A DNA stretch of 64,000 bases from Sphingobium abikonense NBRC 16140 (lineage in GTDB: Bacteria; Pseudomonadota; Alphaproteobacteria; Sphingomonadales; Sphingomonadaceae), in contig NZ_BCYT01000001.1 of assembly GCF_001598335.1 (NCBI RefSeq), positions 248,001 to 312,000 on the forward strand, written 5' to 3'. Made by a program: the position numbers and the translations under genes. The notes under the pieces are model-generated. The model ran no database searches, was not told the DNA's origin, and saw only the letters and a list, made by a program, of their open reading frames with translations. Of the stretch, positions 35,649 through 43,148 are shown piece by piece. Each line of letters starts with the position of its first letter. Position 1 is the first letter of the stretch.

Positions 35649-35773
35649 AACCACAACTACAAGTTCGCCCTGGGATCAGAAAGGATAGGTCGCGGGTAGT
35701 AGGATAATCAATACAAAATCGCGCTCGTAAAGCTTTGTCCTCGAAACCTTATTTTCTGCGAATTTTTGACAAT

Positions 35774-36616
35774 CTAGCTCTCACAGATTGCGAGCAGCGT
35801 TTTCTTGATCAGCGTCTTGGTATGGCTGGTGATTGGCGACGGGGCATCGGCAACAGCCGCCAGCTCTTCGGCCAGCGCAAGGTCCTTTTCGCCGATGCCG
35901 GCCTGGCTGGCGAAAAAGGCGCGACGGGCGGCGTCTCCCGGATTATTGCGAAAATCGATGAAACCCGCCATGGGCGGGGTGAGATTGCCGTTGCGCTTCA
36001 TCACGGTCAGCAGCTTGTCCATCGGCACGCCGGACGCCTCCGCCACATTGGCGACTTCGACACCTAGCATGATACCACACCAAGATACGAGATTGTTGCA
36101 GATCTTGAGGGCCATCGCCGATCCGAGCGGGCCGATATGCATCGTGTTCGTCGAAAAGGCGTCCAGTACAATCTGGACGCGCGCGGCGACGGATTCATCG
36201 CCACCCGTCATGCAAAAGACGAACGGGCCGTTCTTGGTCATTTCAGTGCGCGTAACTGGCGCATCGATGACATCGACACCCACGGTGGCAGATCGTTCGG
36301 CTATCTGCTGTGCAGTTTTGGGCTTGATCGTGCTGTGGATGAGCAGGCTCGCCCCCCGCTTCATTACAGGCAGCAGCGCATCAACACATTCCAGCACCTG
36401 CGTGTCGTCCCGGACACAAATGCCGACGGCGTCGGCGTCCTTGCCTACCTCCGCTATGGAGGCGGCGAGCTTCGCGCGGCCCTCGAATTTCGCCAGCGCA
36501 TCGGGAAATACATCGTAAACAGTCAGGTCGAGCGGCAATTTGGCCAACTCCCGCGCCTGATCGCCGCCCATGCTGCCGAGGCCGATGAACCCAATTTTCC
36601 TGATACTATCTGTCAT
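35774..36616 (-). CDS. NAD(P)-dependent beta-hydroxyacid dehydrogenase (HIBADH family)
   Basis: A 280-residue oxidoreductase of the 3-hydroxyisobutyrate/tartronate-semialdehyde reductase family. The Rossmann loop is IGFIGLGSMGGD and the catalytic lysine lies in ALKICNNLV. The substrate loop, normally DAPVSGG, reads DAPVTRTEMTKNG, so the Ser-Gly-Gly that holds the carboxylate is changed and the substrate is probably not the classic one. It lies between the TetR gene and a TonB receptor, all leftward. Confidence 0.85.
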   Translation of the reverse strand: MTDSIRKIGFIGLGSMGGDQARELAKLPLDLTVYDVFPDALAKFEGRAKLAASIAEVGKDADAVGICVRDDTQVLECVDALLPVMKRGASLLIHSTIKPKTAQQIAERSATVGVDVIDAPVTRTEMTKNGPFVFCMTGGDESVAARVQIVLDAFSTNTMHIGPLGSAMALKICNNLVSWCGIMLGVEVANVAEASGVPMDKLLTVMKRNGNLTPPMAGFIDFRNNPGDAARRAFFASQAGIGEKDLALAEELAAVADAPSPITSHTKTLIKKTLLAICES

Positions 36617-36744
36617 GAAATATCCCTCAGGCTTCGTCCAAGTTCGCGAATGAGCTAATCACTCCGAACGTCTTTCGTAAATCCCCGACGGGGTCCGCCT
36701 GACCGCCAAACCATTGCGGGAGCGCCAAGGCCGACAGGTCACGC

Positions 36745-39207
36745 CTAGCTTTTCGGCCCGAAACGAAAGGTGGCGCCGATGCCCCATGTGAAGGGATCGC
36801 CGATATAGTCGATCGCCGTGCCCAGTGTCGGCAACTGATCGGCGAATGCGCGGGTCACATATTTCTTGCCGCCGATGTTGCGGCCGAATACCGACAACTC
36901 AAGATTGGGATCTTCGATCTGCAGCGCGATACGCCCATTAAAGAGCCCGTATCCCGAAATGGTGTTGATCCGGTTGGCGATGGCGACCGCATCACGATAA
37001 GCCTGCGGACGACGCGGATCGGCGGTGAACAGACCGAAATTCTGTCGACCGATATAGGCGTAGTTCACGTGGATCGAGAGTTCCCCGACCGAAGTGGCGA
37101 GTTTCTGGGTCACCGAGATGCCGAACTGCTTTTTGGGCATCTGCGGCAGAGCCTCGCCGCTGCGGACGACCGAACAGCGGACTGAACCCGCAGCGGTGCC
37201 AGCGACGCAATCGGACACATTGGCGCCGGCGACGGGGACGAACTGCTGCTGCTCAACGAAGGTACCGGCGACATATTTGCCGTCGAGCAAGGCAAGATTG
37301 CCGGAGACCAGCATTCCTCCCCAAGGAACAGCGCTTATTTCGAGTTCGCCGCCATAGACACGCGCGTTACCCGAGTTGCGGAGGAATTGCGTGGTTGTAC
37401 AAGCGAGCGCGCCCGGTGGAGTGATGCAATCGGAAGCATTGCGCTGCACCTCAGACTGCCAGGAATGGAAAGCCGCGGCATTGATACGCAAACGGTTATC
37501 CGATGTACTGAACTTGACGCCGAGTTCAACGTCCCTGACCTTCTCCGGCTTGAACGGCGGCGTCGCGGCCGAACCATTACGCATGTTGAAGCCGCCGGCC
37601 TTCGATGCGGCGCTCGTTTTCACATAAGCAAACAGGCCGTCGGTGATCTCCACATCGATGCCTGCCGTCCAGGCGGGATAATCATATTTGACCGAACGCG
37701 GTAGGCTGCAAGGCGCAATGAAATCCGGATTTGAGAGCAGTTCAGGCGCGCAGCTATTAGCGGCCAGATTCGTTCTGTTCAGCAGAACAACCTCTCGCTT
37801 ATCCCATGTCCAACGGACGCCTCCTGTAAGACGGATCGTATCGGTCAGACGGTAATAGCCCTGGCCGAACAGGCCGACCGAGATATTCTTCACTTTGCCG
37901 TAATTCAGGCTGAAACCGAAATTGGGTGCCGGGGCTGCGGGGGTAAAGGAGCCGAACGTCTGCGCCACCGACGATTCACGGCCGCTTTCTGTCGAATAAT
38001 AGCTGCCGAGAATATAACTGAACCGATCGCCAAGCTCTCCGGACAACTGAAGTTCCTGGGAGTATTGATCGGACTTGTAGGCACTTTCGGCCGCCAGAAT
38101 CTGAGCAGGCGTACCATCGAGTTCGTTCAGACCTATTGCGTTGCTGTAGCGATAGGCAGAGATGGATTTCACCGTAACAGAACCGATTTCGCCATCTATC
38201 GTGAGATTGCCGCCATAAGCTTCCAGCCTGTTATAGGCACTCCGGCTGCCCGCGGTCAGAAACCCATAATTGGACCCGACCGGCGGATTGGTGCTGAATG
38301 GAATGCCATAGGCATTATACCAATAGGCTTTGTTGTGCAGATATGCCGCAAGAGGGGTTGCGGCGTTGATCGCGCCGATTGCCGCGCTGGCGCCCGGATT
38401 GACCGCTGCGAGGCCGACGAACTGACCATGATCCTTGATGATATTGTAGTCGCCGCTGAGCGTCGCGGACCAGTTGCTGCCGGCGGGCGCCCAACGCAAT
38501 TTAGCACGGGCATAATGGCTGTTACGGTCCTTCAATTCGCTGTTCGAGGTCACATTGCGGGCGTAGCCGTCGTGATCCACGAAATCATAGACGAAGCGCG
38601 CCGCCAATTCATCGCCCACCAATGGTACGTTGAGCACCGCGTCGATATTGCGATAATCATAGTTGCCGCCTTGAATGCGGAACTGTCCTTCGAAATCGCC
38701 CGTAGGATTGACCGTGACGATGTTGAGCGCGCCGCCGGTGGTGTTGCGACCGAACAACGTGCCCTGGGGGCCGCGCAGGACCTCGACCCGCTGGAGGTCG
38801 ATGAGATCGGCCGAACCCTGCGAAGGACGCGGAATATAAACCCCGTCAACATAGGTCGCGACCGAAGGGTCGTTGGCGACGCCCGGGTTCAATGCCGGCA
38901 TGCCGCGAATGGAGATATAGACGAAACCCGAACCGCCCGGGGCGCCGGTCGCGATCGACAGGCTGGGCGCGGTGCGCTGCAGACCAGCCACATCGCCGAC
39001 CTGCGCCTGTTTGATCATTTCAGTCGAAAGAGCGGTGACGGCGACCGGCGTCGTCTGGATATTTTCCTCGGTCCGCCGGGCGGTGACCACGATGTCCTCT
39101 ATTCCCACAGAACCGATCTGATCCGCCGCCACCGCCGGCGCAGCGGCCGTGACAAAAACCGACAAGCTCGCCAAGGCGCTTGTCCGAAACCATTTCTCTG
39201 AAGCCAT
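36745..39207 (-). CDS. TonB-dependent outer membrane receptor
   Basis: An 820-residue receptor. A signal peptide (about 28 residues, AVA-A) precedes the plug domain, which starts at IEDIVVTARRTEE and has VEVLRGPQGTLFGRNTTGGALN. A 22-strand barrel follows. Receptors with this plug type import hydrophobic or aromatic compounds and siderophores in sphingomonads. The chain ends FRFGPKS rather than on the usual terminal Phe. A GGAGGGG site lies before the ATG at 39207. It is divergent from an AraC regulator that probably controls it. Confidence 0.93.
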   Translation of the reverse strand: MASEKWFRTSALASLSVFVTAAAPAVAADQIGSVGIEDIVVTARRTEENIQTTPVAVTALSTEMIKQAQVGDVAGLQRTAPSLSIATGAPGGSGFVYISIRGMPALNPGVANDPSVATYVDGVYIPRPSQGSADLIDLQRVEVLRGPQGTLFGRNTTGGALNIVTVNPTGDFEGQFRIQGGNYDYRNIDAVLNVPLVGDELAARFVYDFVDHDGYARNVTSNSELKDRNSHYARAKLRWAPAGSNWSATLSGDYNIIKDHGQFVGLAAVNPGASAAIGAINAATPLAAYLHNKAYWYNAYGIPFSTNPPVGSNYGFLTAGSRSAYNRLEAYGGNLTIDGEIGSVTVKSISAYRYSNAIGLNELDGTPAQILAAESAYKSDQYSQELQLSGELGDRFSYILGSYYSTESGRESSVAQTFGSFTPAAPAPNFGFSLNYGKVKNISVGLFGQGYYRLTDTIRLTGGVRWTWDKREVVLLNRTNLAANSCAPELLSNPDFIAPCSLPRSVKYDYPAWTAGIDVEITDGLFAYVKTSAASKAGGFNMRNGSAATPPFKPEKVRDVELGVKFSTSDNRLRINAAAFHSWQSEVQRNASDCITPPGALACTTTQFLRNSGNARVYGGELEISAVPWGGMLVSGNLALLDGKYVAGTFVEQQQFVPVAGANVSDCVAGTAAGSVRCSVVRSGEALPQMPKKQFGISVTQKLATSVGELSIHVNYAYIGRQNFGLFTADPRRPQAYRDAVAIANRINTISGYGLFNGRIALQIEDPNLELSVFGRNIGGKKYVTRAFADQLPTLGTAIDYIGDPFTWGIGATFRFGPKS

Positions 39208-39520
39208 ATTATCCCCTCCCAGAGCCATTGCATACGGGCAGGACGTTTTTCTATCTCTACCCATCCCCATCGACGGCTAGCATTGGCAAGGAGCCCGGAA
39301 AACCGGCTTCCGCGCCATGTCCTGTCTGCGATCAAACCAATGTCCGCTTCGCGATGCTTTGGAATTTTTCGACCGTCGGGCCATGAACATGATGACGGTT
39401 TCGCGATGGGATGTCCGGTTTGCGCAATATGATTGAGCATCGACCTGTTTTGGATGAGGCCCCATAACATCGCTTATAAAAAGGGTCGACAGTAGGCTTT
39501 GAAAAGGGGGAGCGGACCCA
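39208..39520. promoter_or_regulatory. Divergent region between TonB receptor and AraC gene
   Basis: This gap of 313 bases has no gene. TTCGCGATG occurs twice as a direct repeat inside it (in CCGCTTCGCGATG and GGTTTCGCGATG). It must carry the receptor promoter and probably AraC sites, but no firm consensus is seen. Confidence 0.35.
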
Positions 39521-40429
39521 ATGGCGATGGCGAGCGAACGATCCAAAATTCAGCCGACTGGCACCATTCTCCCATGCCAACCGCTCACAACCGCCTATTT
39601 CCACGTCGAGGACAGCATCATTGCCAACGGCATTCGGGCCGACATCCGACATTTTGCCTGGGATCGCAGTTGTGACGCCATATTCGAGCCGAACAGTCAC
39701 TATCTCGACTATTCGCTTGGCCCACGCGCGCGCGGCTCACGCCTGTTCCCCGACGGCCGTCGTCATGCGCCGCCCTTTGGCGAGGTGTCCTATCTGCCCA
39801 AGGGGAGCCAATTTGCGGCGCGCTGCGAACCCAGCGAATATCGCATTTTCTGTTTGACGTTTGAAAGCCACGCAGCAGATCAACTCTTCGAGAATGACAC
39901 GCTACCTTCCTCATTGCCCCCCTGTTTCGATGTGAAGGCACCGTGGATACTGAACGGTATGTCCCGGCTTGCACACGAGGTGCGCCATCCCGGCTTCGCT
40001 CCCGCCATCATGGTCGAGACCATTGCGTTGTCACTGGTCATCGACCTCTGTCGACACCTTCAAATTCCACACAAATCCGATGTTGAAACCGATCAACGCA
40101 TGGCGGACTGGCGCCTGCGCCGTCTTCAGGAACGGATCGAGGCGGAACTGGCGGGACCATTGTCGGTCGTCGACCTTGCGATAGAATGCGGTGTCAGCTC
40201 ACGGCATCTGGCGCGGATCTTCAAGAACATGGTCGGAAAGACGCTCGGCAGCTACATTGCCGATGCGCGGATTGCGCGGGCCAAACGGGAATTGATGCAG
40301 GATGGCGCTCTCATCAAGGTCATCGCGGGCAATTGCGGCTTCCAAAGCGCTGCAGCCTTCAGTGCCGCCTTCCGGAAGGCGACAGGCCTCAGCCCAGGGG
40401 CATTCCGGAAGGATATACTATACAGCTAG
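39521..40429 (+). CDS. AraC family transcriptional regulator (paralogue A)
   Basis: A 302-residue regulator. The N-terminal sensor half has a characteristic HYLDYSL motif near residue 60 and FGEVSYLPKG. The C-terminal half has both AraC helix-turn-helix units (LSVVDLAIECGVSSRHLARIFK and IKVIAGNCGFQSAAAFSAAFRKATGLSPGAFRK). It resembles the two other AraC proteins at 45690-46592 and 62203-63081. A GGGGGAG site precedes the ATG. It is divergent from a TonB receptor and convergent with a cytochrome P450 gene. Confidence 0.9.
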   Translation: MAMASERSKIQPTGTILPCQPLTTAYFHVEDSIIANGIRADIRHFAWDRSCDAIFEPNSHYLDYSLGPRARGSRLFPDGRRHAPPFGEVSYLPKGSQFAARCEPSEYRIFCLTFESHAADQLFENDTLPSSLPPCFDVKAPWILNGMSRLAHEVRHPGFAPAIMVETIALSLVIDLCRHLQIPHKSDVETDQRMADWRLRRLQERIEAELAGPLSVVDLAIECGVSSRHLARIFKNMVGKTLGSYIADARIARAKRELMQDGALIKVIAGNCGFQSAAAFSAAFRKATGLSPGAFRKDILYS

Positions 40430-40438
40430 ACCGCACCA

Positions 40439-40518
40439 GAGCAGGGGCCGACGCCATCGACCCCGCTCCAGATTGCCGTTTCAGGCGCTCACTCCCCATA
40501 TCGGTGGGCGTGAGAGCC
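40439..40518. terminator. Two hairpins between convergent araC and P450 genes
   Basis: GAGC-A-GGGG pairs with CCCC-GCTC (40439-40468). A long imperfect stem follows: GGCGCTCACTCCCCA (40484-40498) with TGGGCGTGAGAGCC (40505-40518). One probably serves each gene. No long T-run is seen. Confidence 0.5.
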
Positions 40519-40528
40519 TTGGGAATAT

Positions 40529-41752
40529 TCAGCCCCATTGCAGGTGGAGGTCCGGCACATGCAGGATATTGCCCACATAATATGGCACCCGGAAACCGTC
40601 TTTGATCCGGAATTCCGGTATGGCCTTGACGAATTCCTCGACCGCGATCTGCAGTTCCAGCCGTGCCAGGTGCATCCCCAGGCATTTGTGGATGCCACTG
40701 CCCAGCGACATGTGCGGCGCCTTGCGATCGAAGCGGATCGCTTGGGGATCTTCATAGAAAGCCGGGTCGCGTCCCACCACGGGGGAACTAAACGCCACAT
40801 AATCGCCGGGCATTATTTTCTGCCCATGAATCTCGATGACCTTGGTTGCGATACGGAAGGCCGTAACCGGCGCGAAGGCGCGCAGGAATTCTTCGACTGC
40901 CAGGACGATCAGCGATGGATCAGCGCGCAGCTCGTTCTGTTTGTCCGGATGCGACGCCAGATAGTTGAAGATGTTGCCGAGCAGGGACGTAACCGTGTCG
41001 AGGCCACCAATGTACAGATTGAAGCAATGGCCGAACACCTCGTCATCATTCCACAAACGGCCATCGACCTCGAAGGTCAGCACCTTGCTGATATAGTCGT
41101 CGCGCGGCTGCTGGCGACGTGCCTCAATCTCTTCCAGCAGATAATCCTTCACGCAGCGTACGGCGTTACCGCGCACTTGCCAGTCGTTGGAATGGAGCAT
41201 TTCCTTTTCCCATTTAAGGAATTGCGTCATTCTTTCCTGCGGAAGGCCCAGCAGATCGAGGACGATGAAGATCGGGAATTTTTCCGAAAACTCATCGATG
41301 AAATCGCATTGTCCGCGATCCTTGAAGGCATCGATCAAGGCCTGCGCTCGCTCGCGCACCTGTTCCTTCATCGCGAACATCTTCTGGGGTGCGAAATGAC
41401 TGTTCAGCGCCTTGCGATAGCCGGTGTGGATTGGCGGGTCGGCCTCGGTTGGAATGACCAGCCAGTTCTCGCCGATATTCTGCGCCCATTTGCCCATGCC
41501 ATTCTTGGTGAAATTGTCGGCATCGCGCAGCATCGCCTGTACATCCTCGGCATTTTTGAGCAGCCAGCCAGGTTGATCGCCCGGGAAGATGTTGGTGACA
41601 TAGGTGATCGGCGGCAGCTCCGCATGCATCGCGGGGATCAGCACTTCCTGTGGGTTGTCATAGATCACCGTCCGCGAAAAGAGCGGCAGCGCCATCGCCA
41701 GTTCGGGCGGCACGTGATCCGGCAGGGGCTGTTGTGCGACTTGGGTCATCAT
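40529..41752 (-). CDS. Cytochrome P450
   Basis: A soluble bacterial-type P450 of 407 residues. The heme-thiolate Cys357 lies in SLGSGIHKCLGMHLAR, where the usual Phe at the start of the motif is Leu. The K-helix motif is EEFLR (ExxR). The I-helix reads YIGGLDTVTSL, keeping the acid-Thr pair for O2 activation. There is no membrane anchor, so it needs separate ferredoxin and reductase, and none is encoded nearby. The second ATG at 41749 has better spacing to the GGAG site. The neighbours (SnoaL-like, SDR, TonB) suggest hydroxylation of an imported hydrophobic compound. Confidence 0.93.
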   Translation of the reverse strand: MMTQVAQQPLPDHVPPELAMALPLFSRTVIYDNPQEVLIPAMHAELPPITYVTNIFPGDQPGWLLKNAEDVQAMLRDADNFTKNGMGKWAQNIGENWLVIPTEADPPIHTGYRKALNSHFAPQKMFAMKEQVRERAQALIDAFKDRGQCDFIDEFSEKFPIFIVLDLLGLPQERMTQFLKWEKEMLHSNDWQVRGNAVRCVKDYLLEEIEARRQQPRDDYISKVLTFEVDGRLWNDDEVFGHCFNLYIGGLDTVTSLLGNIFNYLASHPDKQNELRADPSLIVLAVEEFLRAFAPVTAFRIATKVIEIHGQKIMPGDYVAFSSPVVGRDPAFYEDPQAIRFDRKAPHMSLGSGIHKCLGMHLARLELQIAVEEFVKAIPEFRIKDGFRVPYYVGNILHVPDLHLQWG

Positions 41753-41868
41753 AGTCTCCGAAGCAAAAAGAGATAAATTCCACCCCTGCCAAAGACAGGT
41801 GCGATCGTTGGCGTCCGTCTGTGACTGGTGAGCATGCGGACGATCCGCAATGACAGGAGGCGATGCAC

Positions 41869-42234
41869 ATGAGTGAGGCAGACGTGCTGGATCTGGAACA
41901 GGCGATCCGGGACAATTACCGGCTGTGGAACGAAGGGAAGCGCGACGAACTCGATCGCCTTTTCCGGGCGTTGGGGCCAGAGGGGTTTACGATCGAATAT
42001 GTCGGATCGCCCGCCGTGGACGGCGACGCCGCGATGGCCGACATGTGGGCGGAATATGGCGGAAAATGCACGACGGAACCGCTCGAAGTGATCGTCAACG
42101 GCGCCGAGGGCGCCGCTTATGTTGCCAACCGCCTGCAAACCAAAGATGGCATTGTCACTCTGCCCAGCCTCGAAACCTACAAGGTCGCCGATGGCCGGCT
42201 GACGATCCGCTATTTTCATCGAACCGGTCATTAA
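41869..42234 (+). CDS. SnoaL-like / NTF2-fold protein
   Basis: A 121-residue single-domain alpha+beta cone protein: an N-terminal helix pair (DVLDLEQAIRDNYRLWNEGKRDELDRLF), a loop FTIEYVGSPAVDG, then the sheet strands (AAYVANRLQTKDG, ETYKVADGRLTIRYFHR). The fold is used by SnoaL cyclases, ketosteroid isomerases and many unknown enzymes. The ATG at 41869 has an AGGAGG site at ideal spacing; the ATG at 41863 is too close to it. It is divergent from the P450 gene. Confidence 0.75.
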   Translation: MSEADVLDLEQAIRDNYRLWNEGKRDELDRLFRALGPEGFTIEYVGSPAVDGDAAMADMWAEYGGKCTTEPLEVIVNGAEGAAYVANRLQTKDGIVTLPSLETYKVADGRLTIRYFHRTGH

Positions 42235-42270
42235 CCTTGCATGTTCCGACGTGCAGGCGCTGGACACGGC

Positions 42271-43074
42271 TCAGTCCTTCGCCTGCATGAAGGCCAGCAG
42301 GTCGGCATAATGGGGTTGGTGGACGAGGCCGCCGCCCGAAATCGAGATATTCTCGCCCGTGATGTAGCGCGCTTCGTCCGAAGCCAGGAACGCGACCAGC
42401 GCCGCGATATCATCCGGCGTTCCGAATTCCGGCGTCAATATGTGCCGATGGATGATTTCCTTCAGCCCCGGCACGGTCTTTTCAAGGGCTTCGGTCAGCA
42501 CGACACCCGGCGCGATACTATTGCAGCGGATATTCTCCCGCCCATGCTGGGTCGCCACATATTTGGTGAGCCCGATGATCGCCGCCTTGGACGAACCATA
42601 GGCGATGCGCGCCAGATCCCCTGCACTGCCCGAATTGGATGCGGTGTTGATGATCGAACCGCCGCCGCCCGCGACCATATGCGGGATGGCATATTTGCAT
42701 CCGAGCAGATAGCCGGTGAGATTGACGTCGAGAATTTCGCGCCAGATGCCGATCGGGATATCGACGGCTGTGGTATCCTGCGGGCTTTTGTCCGGATCGG
42801 TCATTGCCGCGTTGTTGTGCAATATGTCCAGCCTGCCGAAATGGTCTACGGTGCGATCGACCATCGCCTTTACCGATTGCGGATCGGCAGCATCGAACTG
42901 TACCGGCAGTGCGTTGTCGCCCAGCGGTTCCGCCGCGCAAACGGCGGCAGCCTCGAACAGGTCGGCGATCACGACGCGCGCGCCCTCCGCGACCAGACGT
43001 CGGGCGACCGCGGTACCGATACCGCCGCCGCCGCCCGTGACGATCCCTACCCTGTCTACCAACCTCGTCATCAT
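42271..43074 (-). CDS. SDR family oxidoreductase
   Basis: A classical short-chain dehydrogenase/reductase of 267 residues. The cofactor loop is TGGGGGIG (13-20), followed by an acidic residue after beta-2 (ADLFEAA) that favours NAD. HNNAA, the catalytic Ser in TASNSGSAG, and YGSSK complete the active site. It should oxidise or reduce a hydroxyl/keto group on the compound handled by the P450. Start MMTRLV at 43074 follows a GGGGA site. Confidence 0.9.
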   Translation of the reverse strand: MMTRLVDRVGIVTGGGGGIGTAVARRLVAEGARVVIADLFEAAAVCAAEPLGDNALPVQFDAADPQSVKAMVDRTVDHFGRLDILHNNAAMTDPDKSPQDTTAVDIPIGIWREILDVNLTGYLLGCKYAIPHMVAGGGGSIINTASNSGSAGDLARIAYGSSKAAIIGLTKYVATQHGRENIRCNSIAPGVVLTEALEKTVPGLKEIIHRHILTPEFGTPDDIAALVAFLASDEARYITGENISISGGGLVHQPHYADLLAFMQAKD

Positions 43075-43148
43075 GCGCCCGTCCCCGGTGATGGCTGGCG
43101 AGAGAAAGCTGCATCGATTGCAGATTGTCCCGCCAGCCACTTATCCGA

